Shown piece after piece: positions 8,290 to 18,343 of a stretch of 64,000 bases of DNA. A program made the translations under genes and the position numbers. The stretch's first letter is position 1. Each line of letters starts with the position of its first letter. The notes beneath the pieces were generated by a model. The model searched no databases. It worked only from the letters and a program-made list of their open reading frames with translations, and had not been told where the DNA came from. Source of the DNA: Epithemia pelagica (Eukaryota; Bacillariophyta; Bacillariophyceae; Surirellales; Surirellaceae); contig OX337235.1 in assembly GCA_946965045.2 (NCBI GenBank), forward strand, positions 3,109,928-3,173,927, given 5' to 3'.

Positions 8290-10509
8290 ATGTCTCGAAG
8301 TGAACGCGATCGGTTTTTGGATGAAGACGAAGATGATGATGATGACTCGGAGGAGGAATCCTCGGACGATGATGATGATGATGATGATGACTCGGACGAC
8401 GACGATGAGGATGATTCCTCTGACGACGATGAGGATGATTCCTCTGACGATGACGATGATGATGATGACGACGAGGAGAGTAGTGACGACGATGATGATG
8501 ATGACGACGACGATTATGCGGAACGAGCCCGACAAAGTCGACGAGGAGACGATTCCGATGAAGACGAGGATGAGGGGGAAGACTATGACGATGAGCACGA
8601 AACTTTAAATGATGAAAAACCACAGGGTGGTGCCAAGGGCAATGGTTGGTTTGGAGGCATGTTTGGATCCTTCAAAGCCGATGGAGATGACGACGATGAC
8701 GAGGACGATCGTCGTCCCGAACAAGCGCGGCCTCGAGGCGATTCGGGTGGTTCCAACACCCAAAAGTACATGATTGTGGGAGGAGTCATTGGTGTATTGG
8801 CAGTCGTGGGTGTCGTCTTGGGCATTGTCGTGTCGGGTGGCGGTGGTGGCGGTGGAAGTGACAAACAAGGGGCACCGGCGGGACCGACTCCGGCACCCTC
8901 CGTTTCCGCGGCACCGTCCGTCTCCATGGCACCATCCATTTCGTTGGAACCAACGGTATCGCCCACGATATCTCCGGCACCATCGTGGGAGTCCCTGTTG
9001 GATGGGTCCGGTCAACCATCCATGCCCCCCGTGGAGGAGGTGACTCCCACCGTGTCACCGGTGGAAGCACACGATGGGATTGATACCAGCACGGAATTGT
9101 TTGAGTTGATTGCTTTGAATTCTGCCGACAATGGGACGGCTGTCGTGTATCAACCCGATTCTCCCCAACAACGAGCCTTTTTGTGGTTGCAAAATGTCGA
9201 TACCCTGACACGAAACAGTCTCCAACAACGGAGAGAACGACGATTGAACCCTGCGGCGGAATCCAAGCGGTTGCTCCGTGGTAGCAGTTTGCAAGAAAAC
9301 GAGGATGATTCGGCTCGACGACTGACGGGTCCTATTAGTGACATTCAAATTGTGCAACGATATCGATTAATGGCCTTTTACTATGGCAGCAATGGTGATA
9401 CGACCTGGACCAATTCCGCCTTTTTTGGCAGTCCCGACAAGCAGGAATGCAACTGGGACTTTAATCAAGATGAGGTCCAACTCAAGATTGATTGTATCTC
9501 ACGCGTGTTTACCAATCCCGATACGGACGAGGAGGAAACGGTCCAAGTGGTGGTGCGGTTGATTCTCCAAGACAATCATGTCACGGGTCAATTGGTTCCG
9601 GAACTGGGCGACATGACCACCTTGACGGAATTAATCATTGACAATTCCGATTCGGACGTTGGCATGACGGGTGGTATTCCAGAATCCTTTGGTCAATTGC
9701 ATCGCATGACCAAGTTCAAGATTAGTGGCAACGACTTTAGTTCCCAGCCCTTGCCCTCCAACTTGTTGAACGATTGGACCGATTTGGTCATTTTCAATGT
9801 GGGTCGGAATCGGTTGCCCGGTCTCATTCCCACATTGGGACCGCACTTGGAGACCATGACGCAATTCAATCTGGCCAACAATGACTTGACGGGTGCCATT
9901 CCACGGACCATTTCCTTTTTGAAAGGCCTCTCGTTGTTGACCCTGTCCAACAATGACTTGGAGGGAGACGTGCCACCGGAACTGTCGAGTCTGTCCCAAC
10001 TTCGCAGCTTGACCTTGGACAACAACAAACTGACGGGTCCCTTTCCCGATGTGTCCACCATGGTTGAATTGAAGGCACAATTGGATCTTTCCAACAATTT
10101 GTTTTCCGGTCCCATTCCCAGTACGGCCTTGAACAATAACGTCAAGTTACAAGCCTTGTGGCTTCACAACAACAACTTTGAAGGACCGTTACCGGACCTG
10201 TCCCCCTTGCTCAATTTGCGCAAATTGGATTTGTCGGGTAATCCATTCTTGACGGGAACCGTGTCGGAGCCCTTTTGTACCAATGAGGAGAAATTTGCCA
10301 GTGCCTATGGAAATGTCATGTGTGTTCCCGATCATGTCAATGACCAATGTGCGAGTGAACCAACGGCATTGGTTTGTTGTCCCTGCTGTGTCTGTGTCGA
10401 ATCGGTACTACCCACTCCCACCCCAGCTCCCGTGGCCGTTTCGGTACCCACCGACACGGAGACACCCACAACATCATCTTCCGCTCCTTCGGGTGATACG
10501 GGAGCGTAA
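8290..10509 (+). CDS. Single-pass membrane LRR protein with acidic N-terminus, no kinase
   Basis: 739 residues from ATG 8290. Residues 1-100 are dominated by Asp/Glu/Ser runs coded by GAT/GAC repeats. A transmembrane helix spans about 159-181 (YMIVGGVIGVLAVVGVVLGIV), followed by a glycine run and an APSVSAAPSVS-type stalk. The cap includes LNSADNGTAVVYQPDSPQQRAF and FYYGSNGDTTWTNSAFFGS, with a Cys-Asn-Trp. Eight to nine LRRs of the LxGxIP type follow, then QCASEPTALVCCPCCVC and a Pro/Thr-rich tail. Architecture matches the genes at 2764-4899 and 18344-20701; there is no kinase or signal peptide. Its ectodomain and about 230 bases of its 3' flank are copied at 15843-17460. Function is unknown; a surface receptor or adhesin-like role is inferred from the architecture only. 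Confidence 0.85.
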   Translation: MSRSERDRFLDEDEDDDDDSEEESSDDDDDDDDDSDDDDEDDSSDDDEDDSSDDDDDDDDDEESSDDDDDDDDDDYAERARQSRRGDDSDEDEDEGEDYDDEHETLNDEKPQGGAKGNGWFGGMFGSFKADGDDDDDEDDRRPEQARPRGDSGGSNTQKYMIVGGVIGVLAVVGVVLGIVVSGGGGGGGSDKQGAPAGPTPAPSVSAAPSVSMAPSISLEPTVSPTISPAPSWESLLDGSGQPSMPPVEEVTPTVSPVEAHDGIDTSTELFELIALNSADNGTAVVYQPDSPQQRAFLWLQNVDTLTRNSLQQRRERRLNPAAESKRLLRGSSLQENEDDSARRLTGPISDIQIVQRYRLMAFYYGSNGDTTWTNSAFFGSPDKQECNWDFNQDEVQLKIDCISRVFTNPDTDEEETVQVVVRLILQDNHVTGQLVPELGDMTTLTELIIDNSDSDVGMTGGIPESFGQLHRMTKFKISGNDFSSQPLPSNLLNDWTDLVIFNVGRNRLPGLIPTLGPHLETMTQFNLANNDLTGAIPRTISFLKGLSLLTLSNNDLEGDVPPELSSLSQLRSLTLDNNKLTGPFPDVSTMVELKAQLDLSNNLFSGPIPSTALNNNVKLQALWLHNNNFEGPLPDLSPLLNLRKLDLSGNPFLTGTVSEPFCTNEEKFASAYGNVMCVPDHVNDQCASEPTALVCCPCCVCVESVLPTPTPAPVAVSVPTDTETPTTSSSAPSGDTGA

Positions 10510-11439
10510 CATGTCGTGGTGGTGCGGCTGTTCTCAGTCCTTGACTCCCATCCGACCAAATCTGGGTGTTGTGGATCGTCCGGCTTGGTAGCAACAGACT
10601 GCTTGTAGTGTCTCGACCCACATTGCCTTTCTATTTCTCCAATGGGACCTTCACCGAATCGCAAGATTGCGTGTTGTTGGCAATCCAGTATCGTTGTACG
10701 ATTATATATTCATTCATCCAATCTATTTTAGAGTCTCTCTTTCTCTTTACTTCTATGTTCATGGTGATGTAGTATTTCTCGGATCCTTCTCCAATTGGGT
10801 TTGTCAATGGTGCTGCATCAATTCGACCTGGACCTGTCGTTATGGGGAAGGTTCACTGAAATGCTTGAGGATAGGAACGTAGAAAAGGGCGATCCAGAGA
10901 CGAAACGGATGAAACCAATTACATTTGCTGTCTGTTGTCCCTCTCACGACGATCACCAGTCTGTGCACTCTTTGTTCTATATTAAACCGCCCGAACATTC
11001 TAGACGTAACGACTGGTGCAAATTACAATTGTCCCCAGAGAGTCGCTGGAAAATATGATTGGATCGTTACTTCCCGGAACAGTCGGGAAACTGTATTAGG
11101 AGTATAACACAAAAAAGAGGCTAGCTGCTCTCTCGGAGAGCCTAGAGAACCAGCGAACTTGCCATTGAGATTTTTGAGAGATGAAGCCGACTTTTTGGTC
11201 CTATATAGGGCGCAGTCATAGACATGGACCCAACAAGTTGGCGTACCAGTGCTGGGCTATAGCAAAAAGTTGATCGCGAACACTAAACTCATCATTAATA
11301 CTTTTTCACAAAAAATTGTTTCTGCCTTTTCCTCATCATCTCTCCGCAAATCAACTGCAAAAATGAAGCCTCGTGGCTTTGTTGCTCCTTTTTCCTTGGA
11401 CAAACAGTCTAACTCATCTTTGCCGTTGATTCATAGAAG
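10510..11439. other. Duplicated LRR 3' flanks and a conserved upstream block
   Basis: Three pieces can be recognised. 10510-10745 is the 3' flank of the LRR gene and is similar to 17236-17465. About 10790-11010 resembles the LRR tail and flank at 2114-2510, including a remnant of the cysteine-motif coding bases, so it is a gene relic. About 11180-11300, ahead of the gene at 11440, is similar to about 17650-17790 ahead of the gene at 18344: both contain the AGCCGACTTTTT and AGACATGGACCCAAC blocks. The last piece may be shared promoter or 5' UTR sequence. Confidence 0.65.
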
Positions 11440-13325
11440 ATGAATCGTCTATTGATGCTTCTTCTCATTGCTGGCCTGGTGGCTGGCAGCATGGCCGAGT
11501 TCAACTTTTCTCGTGAGCTTGGAAAGAAAGACGACGGCGACTATTCTGGAAAGAAAGAAAAGAACAATGACTACGACGATAAAAAGAAGAAACAGAATGC
11601 AAAGAAGTACGACGATGACTACGGCAAGAAGGGACAGAAGGAGAAGGGTGACGTGATGGTGGCCAACAATAACTACGATGAAAAGAAACAGAATGCAAAG
11701 AAGTACGACGATGACTACGGCAAGAAAGGAAAGAAGGAGAAGGGCGGCGTGATGGTGGCCAAAATAGATACCGACAACAACAAGGGTGGAGGTGGCATTT
11801 CCACCTTTCCAGTATCTTCCACAACGGATACACCAACAAATGCTAGGCCATCATCCATGCCGACCTTATCACCGGTGAACAATATACCGACCGTGACACC
11901 ACTCCGTCCTGATTTTGTGGTCACTGCCGAATTCTTTGATTTGGTCGTGGCCTCCTCGACCGACAATGGTGCAGCTGTGCGGACCGTAGGATCACCGCAA
12001 CAACAAGCCTATGTCTGGTTGGAATCCGATGTCCAAGCCGCCCGCAATCGACGCTTGCGACAACAAGAACAAGAACAAGAACACCGCTATCCTGGGCATA
12101 CAAGCCCATCTCTTGCCACGCGTGACTTGTTGGCTGATTTGCATCCCTTTCGATACTTGCAACGGTACAGTCTCATGACGCTCTTTTATGCCACAAATGG
12201 ACCTACGGAGTGGAACAATAAGGCAAGTCTTGGTGATACCGACGAATCGGAGTGTCTTTGGGATTTCAATAATATATTGGTGGATTGTGAGACCCAAACG
12301 TTTGATTGGGAAGAGACCAATCCGGATGGGACCACCAACGTTACCTCGATACAAGAAAAGGTGCTGATCAAATTGGAAGTGGAAAACAATCGTGTCACGG
12401 GAAATTTGGTGGCCGAAGTGGCGCAATTGACGTCGTTGCGGATCTTGGTGATTGACAATACAGCCAATTCCGACGCGGGATTGACGGGTGGTATTCCGGC
12501 CGAATGGAGTGCCTTGACCAACTTGGAACAGGTCAAAATTGTCGCCAATCAATTCACTGAACCGTTACCACCGGACTTGACGAGAAATTGGGACCGATTG
12601 CAACGATTGAACCTCGCCCGCAATCAATTGCCGGGACCCTTACCAACCTCCTTGACTGAAAGCAATCATCCTCAATTGCAACAAATCATTGTAACCGACA
12701 ATCAATTGACGGGTGTCTTGACTGGCATTGCCACCATCACGACACTGACCCAACTGGTCTTGAACGACAATTTGTTTGAAGGGGAGTTGCCACCTGAATT
12801 GGGCAATTTGCAATCCCTCAGGAGTTTGAAATTGGGCGGGAATCGTTTTTCGGGGAATTTCCCCTCCTTTGTTTCAACGCTTACCGAGTTGAAAGCCGAT
12901 TGTGACTTGAGTCGCAATCAATTTTCCGGAGTCATTCCCAATGATGCCTTTGCTGATTGACACAATTGCAACAATTATTGTTACACGACAGTGGGTTTGG
13001 TGGACCTTTACCTACCAGTTTGAATAAATTGAACAAAATGCGTCGGTTAAACGTGGCCAGTCAACGGACGACGCCCGATCCACCGGGTCCTTTTCGAGGG
13101 GAGGTTCCCCCACCACTCTTTACCAGTGTGTCCGGACAGGCCAACAATGCCTATGTCTGGGTCTTTTGTGAGAATCCCGACATAGATGATCCCAGTGATG
13201 ACACAACTTGTGATCGGAGAGTATCGGTTTGTTGTTCCTGTTGTACCTGTGCCCACTGCCAACGGAACCCCAGCACTGTCCAGTGCTCCTTCAGAAGCAC
13301 CGACATGAAGAGGGCTGTCCACTAG
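11440..13325 (+). pseudogene. Secreted LRR gene, first module of a four-LRR-domain array, frameshifted
   Basis: ATG 11440 opens with a clear signal peptide (RLLMLLLIAGLVAGSMA) in place of the acidic tail and membrane helix of its neighbours. A Lys/Asp-rich leader follows with a unit of about 32 residues present twice (KQNAKKYDDDYGKKG and following). Then come a short Ser/Thr/Pro stalk, the cap (LRPDFVVTAEFFDLVV, DNGAAVRT) and LRRs. The frame stops at TGA 12958-12960. Compared with the intact relative at 20365, one base is missing in GATTTGACAAAC; the frame beginning at 12957 then carries the expected remainder up to VCCSCCTC. After that the frame runs into unrelated codons and stops at 13325. 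Inference: an originally longer secreted protein, broken by a 1-base loss. An assembly error would look the same. Confidence 0.75.
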
Positions 13326-16300
13326 TGCTCCAACTCCCAGTATCCTTCCACAACTCATAGAAAGCGCGTGTGATGGTCTGCCAGAGAATTGCGCCGCCGT
13401 GAGGCAGCCCGGTACGCCACAGAACCAAGCCATTTTGTGGCTTGCCAACAGTCAAGACGTGCAATTCATGACCGAAACCACTCAAATGGCTCGCTATGGC
13501 CTCGCCACATTGTATTATAGTACCAGCGGTGATGACTGGCTAAGGAACGACGACTGGCTCTCCGACCTTCCTCTTTGTAGATGGTACAGTACCTCTCAAT
13601 TCACCAACATTTGCGACCCGATGGGGAACCTGCTCCATCTGGAGTTGGACAACAACAATCTGAACGGATCCCTGGTTCCCGAACTTGCCCTCTTGCCGAC
13701 GATGCAAACACTTAGTATCAAGAGTTCGGGTACAGGACAATTAACAGGTCTCCTTCCACCAACTTTGGCTGCCTTGTCCCAGCTCACCAGTGTCACAAGA
13801 ACGGGAAATTCATTCTCTGGAGGACTGCCGGATACATACGGAGACTGGGTGCAAGTGCAAACACTGGATTTGAGCAACAATAACCTTTCAGGTACCATTC
13901 CTTTGGGATTTGGACCGTTTCTCTCTGCGAATTCCATCGATTTATCCGACAACAACCTCTCGGGTCCCGTCCCTGCATCATTGGTCATTTCGGGAGTGTC
14001 GCCCAATGACAATCTATTCGACCTGAATTTGGATGACAATCGCTTCACCTTTATACCAAGTCAATTTGGTTTGCTGCGAAATATGATTAGTCTCCGCGCG
14101 AACCGAAATAATTTGCAAGTCTTCCCGACTGCCGTCTTCTCCATGACACAATTGCAAGTATTGCAACTCAGTGGCAACGGCATGGACGGACCCCTTGCCA
14201 CTGGATTAGCGGCCAATGTGAACCTGAAAGATTTGTTCTTGTTGGACAACCGACTGACGGGTCCACTCATTCCAGAACTGTTTACCTTGGAAAATTTGGA
14301 ACGGCTTAATTTGAGTTTCAATCGCTTGTCGGGTCCCATTCCGTCCAACATTGGAAATTTGGTCAATGTACGAGAATTGCATTTGGAAGGCAACTTGGGC
14401 ATTAACGGGAGTGTTCCTGCAGCATTGGCCTCGTTAACACAAATCCGTGCCATTCACATTGAAAAGACTGGATTGACCGGTTCCATTCCTGATCCAGTGT
14501 GTACCTTATACAATACCACAATGGCTAGACCACCAATCGCGTACGCTGATTGTGGCGATCATGATGACGGCGCACCCTGTTTCCAATGGTGCTGTACCGA
14601 TTCTACATTGGAGGATGATTGTACGTGTCGGTTCCCCACAGGCGACTCGAGATGCTTCTCATCTTTGGGGCCGACGGGATATCCTCCCTTTGTGACTGAA
14701 GCCGGTCAAGCCTTGTACGATTTGATTGTCGAGAATTCCGCCGACAATGGTGCGGCTGTGGACATTCTCAATACACCGCAACATCGAGCCTATTTGTGGA
14801 GCCAAAACATTGATGTACGGACCCAAAGTGTCAATGATGCTCGCAAATTACAACGCTTTCGTCTCATGGTCTTTTATTACGCCACCAACGGTCCCACCGA
14901 TTGGACCGAACAAGGCTTTTGGGCCAGTCCACAACAAGACGAATGCAATTGGGAATTTGGCCAGGTCGGTGGGGAACTCTCGTGCAATGGAGCAGGAGAA
15001 GTGACAATCTTGGAATTGGTCAATGTCGGCATGACAGGAACCTTGGTGCCAGAATTGAGTGAAATGACATCCTTGCGAGAGTTGGTCTTGGACAATACCG
15101 GTAAACCAGATACAGGCTTGGTGGGTGGAATTCCCGATTCCTTGGGCAATTTGGAAAATTTGAACGTTGTGAAAATCGTGGGCAACTTTTTCGATACTCC
15201 CTTATCTGATTCCCTCTTTACCAAATGGACCCGACTCGTGACGTTGAATCTCAGTCGCAATCAGCTTCCGGGATCCATTCCTTCCTCCGTGTCCTTCTTG
15301 ACACAAGTTCGACAATTCCATTTGGGAGAAAATCAATTGACGGGACCCTTACCCTCCCAAGTTCAGTTTATGACGCGTGCCACCCTCTTTATTGTCGCCA
15401 ACAATCAATTGCGATCCAGTGTCCCCAGTCTCTTGGCCCTTACCGAACTTCTAACACTCCGATTGGACAATAACAACTTTTCGGGTAGTTTTCCCGCCAT
15501 TTCCACCCTGACCCAACTACAAGCCAATTTGGACTTGTCCAACAATGGCTTTTCCGGTGGGATTCCCAATTCCATTGGCAATCATGTCAATTTGCGAAGT
15601 TTGAATTTGAAAAATAGCGGTTTCGACGGACCCTTGCCCACAGGATTTGATAAATTGTCCAAATTGCGCAATTTGGACTTGTCGGGAAATCCCGGCTTGA
15701 CGGGGACCGTACCCGGTGGTGTGTGTGACAATTTGGAGTTTGCCACAGCAACTGGTTCCGGATCGGCTATTGTGGATTGTGGAGTCGAGGATACCTGCTC
15801 ACCTGCCCAAAATGTGTGTTGTTCGTGTTGCGAATGTGCAACATATGGGATTGATACTACTACCAAATTGTTTGAGTTGATTGCCATGAATTCTGGAGAC
15901 AATGGGACGGCCGTTGTGTATCAACCCGATTCTCCCCAACAACGAGCCTTTTTGTGGTTGCAAAATGTCGATACCCTGACACGAAACAGTCTCCAACAAC
16001 GGAGAGAACGACGACTGAACCAAAGTCCCAAGGACCGTAGTCGTCGTCGTGGGAATCCTGTGGCGGAATCCAATCGATTGCTCCGTAGTAGTAGTTTCCA
16101 AGACGACAACGGCGAGGATTCTGTTCGACGACTGACGGGTCCTATTACGGACATTCAAATTGTGCAACGATATCGATTAATGGCCTTTTTCTATGCCAGC
16201 AATGGTGATACGACCTGGACCAATTCCGCCTTTTTTGGCAGTCCCGACAAGCAGGAATGTGACTGGGACTTTAATCAAGATGAGGTCCAACTCAAGATTG

Positions 16301-17149
16301 ATTGTTTACCACGCGTGTTTACCAATCCTGATACGGATGAGGATGAAACGGTCCAAGTGGTGGTGCGGTTGATTCTCCAAGACAATCATGTCACGGGTCA
16401 ATTGGTTCCGGAATTGGGCGATATGACCACCTTGACGGAATTAATCATTGACAATTCCGATTCGGACGTTGGCATGACGGGTGGTATTCCAGAATCCTTT
16501 GGTCAATTGCATCGCATGACCAAGTTTTTCCCAACCCTTACCCTCCAACTTGTTGAACAATTGGACCGATTTGGTCATTTTCAATGTGGGTCGGAATCGG
16601 CTGCCCGGTCTCATTCCCACATTGGGACCGCACTTGGAGACCATGACGCAATTCAATCTGGCCAACAATGCCTTGACGGGTGCCATTCCACCGACCATTT
16701 CCTTTTTGAAAGGCCTCTCGTTGTTGACCCTGTCCAACAATGACTTGGAGGGAGACGTGCCGCCAGAATTGTCGAGTCTGTCCCAACTTCGCAGCTTGAC
16801 CTTGGACAATAACAAACTGACGGGTCCCTTTCCCGATGTGTCGACCATGGTCGAACTAAAGGCACAATTGGATCTTTCCAACAATTTGTTTTCCGGTCCC
16901 ATTCCCAGTACGGCCTTGAACAATAACGTCAAGCTACCGGACCTGTCGCCCTTACTCAATTTGCGCACGTTGGATTTGTCGGGTAATCCACTCTTGACCG
17001 GAACAGTGTCCGAACCATTTTGTACCAATGTGGAGAAATTTGCCAGTGCCTATGGAAATGTCATGTGTGTTCCCGGTCATGTCAATGACCAATGTCCAAG
17101 TGAACCAACGGCCTTGGTCTGTTGTGCTTGCTGTGCCTGTGTCGTATAG
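13309..17149 (+). pseudogene. Three fused LRR ectodomains (modules 2-4 of the array), frameshifted
   Basis: Open from after the TGA at 13306-13308 to 16743, first ATG 13468, with no signal peptide or membrane helix of its own. Module 2 (13309-14666) has a stalk, a cap (ESACDGLPENCAAV), about eleven LRRs and the DHDDGAPCFQWCCT end motif. Module 3 (14667-15842) is a near copy of the ectodomain of the gene at 2764-4899, including its CCSCCECAT end. Module 4 (15843-17149) is a near copy of the ectodomain of the gene at 8290-10509. In module 4, 23 bases present in the parent (around 9717-9740) are missing at about 16525, which shifts the frame. The rest is open in the next frame from about 16526 to 17149. 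A further 14 codons are lost in frame near 16932. The array is probably a decayed giant secreted LRR gene together with 11440-13325. Confidence 0.75.
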
Positions 17150-18343
17150 GTACCACCCGCCACTACTCCAGCGCCAGTGGCCAGTTCGGTACCCACGACA
17201 TCACCCGCCGCTCCTTCGGGCGATGTGGGAGCGTAACAGGTCGTGGTGGTGCGGTTGCTCTAAGTGCTTTTTCCATCCTACCACATGTCGGGGTTGTGGA
17301 ACGTCCGGCTTGGCATGAACAGAGTATTGTCTCCCGACCCATTGCCTACCTACTCCGAGGGGACCTTCACCGAATCGCAAGATTGCGTGTTGGCAATCCA
17401 GTATCTTTGTACGATTATTTCATAATCATTCATCCAATCTATTATAGAATCTCTCTCTTTCTCTTGTATACACTGCAAGCAATGACAAGCCTTCCACCTC
17501 TAGAGGGACAAACAGCATTCTTTACACCGATAGACATTTGATGCGTTATGCTTGTTGTGTCATGGTATAATACGTGATTGAAAATGAGGCCGGTAGCTCA
17601 GTCCTGTGGGACGGACGATAGACAGACGAAATGCCACACCATGCCCGGCGCCCAGCCGACTTTTTTACGGTCCACGCGCAGTCACAGACATGGACCCAAC
17701 GCGTTGGCGCAGCAGGGGGGCTCTCTATTATTAGAGATTGCGTTGCGCAAAATGGACCGCGAACACCAAACTTGCAAAATTGTCTCCCCCATCTTTTTCC
17801 CTCCCAAAATCAGTGTTCTGTTGTTGCTAATAGCTTTGTGTTGTTTGAAGAGCGTGGTTCTGTATCCTCAACCTACTACTACACCATTATTTCTCTCATC
17901 TGTGAGAGTAAACGACTTTTGGTACAACAACACCGCTTTGCTTGTTCTTGTTGGACAATCGCACAGCATTGCAAAACTCAAAGCAACGGCGGATTGGGTC
18001 GTCCTTCGTTCTGTACTTCATTATTCTCCCTTCTTTTGGTGTTTGACAAGGACGCGACAGTCGTCCGTTTGATCTGACAAAGAAAAAACGCCAACACTAC
18101 AGCCAACACCACGGACCCTATATACGTCACTACCCTCCAAGACTACAGAAAGCGCCAATCGTAGTGGGAGGAAAACTTGAACCGAAACATCGAATCTTTC
18201 TAGTCTTGGATCAGGAGCTTGCATTCGAAGGACTCTGAACAAGATACCCACACAGTGTCACCAGAAAGAGAGTGACACACCTCTAATATACCAGCAGTAT
18301 CAGGAGCAGCAACCACCACAACCACCACCATAACAACACAAAA
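17150..18343. other. Duplicated 3' flank, then upstream region of LRR gene 18344
   Basis: 17236-17465 repeats the 3' flank of the LRR gene at 8290-10509, showing that the duplicated segment extended beyond the stop codon. 17650-17790 repeats the upstream block found at 11180-11300. The remainder holds the presumed 5' UTR of the gene at 18344, which is rich in CAACCACCA just before the ATG. Open frames around 17578-18077 have no recognisable homology and I do not call them genes. Confidence 0.55.

Noticed and set aside
8245-8623. Ile/Val-rich and His/Arg-rich frames opposite the acidic LRR N-terminus
   Set aside because: They are antisense shadows of GAT/GAC repeats. Equivalent frames occur opposite every acidic tail in the cluster.
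13200-13310. An intron joining the first and second LRR modules
   Set aside because: I could not find a donor and acceptor pair that restores the frame while keeping the cysteine motif. A series of frameshifts explains the region more simply.
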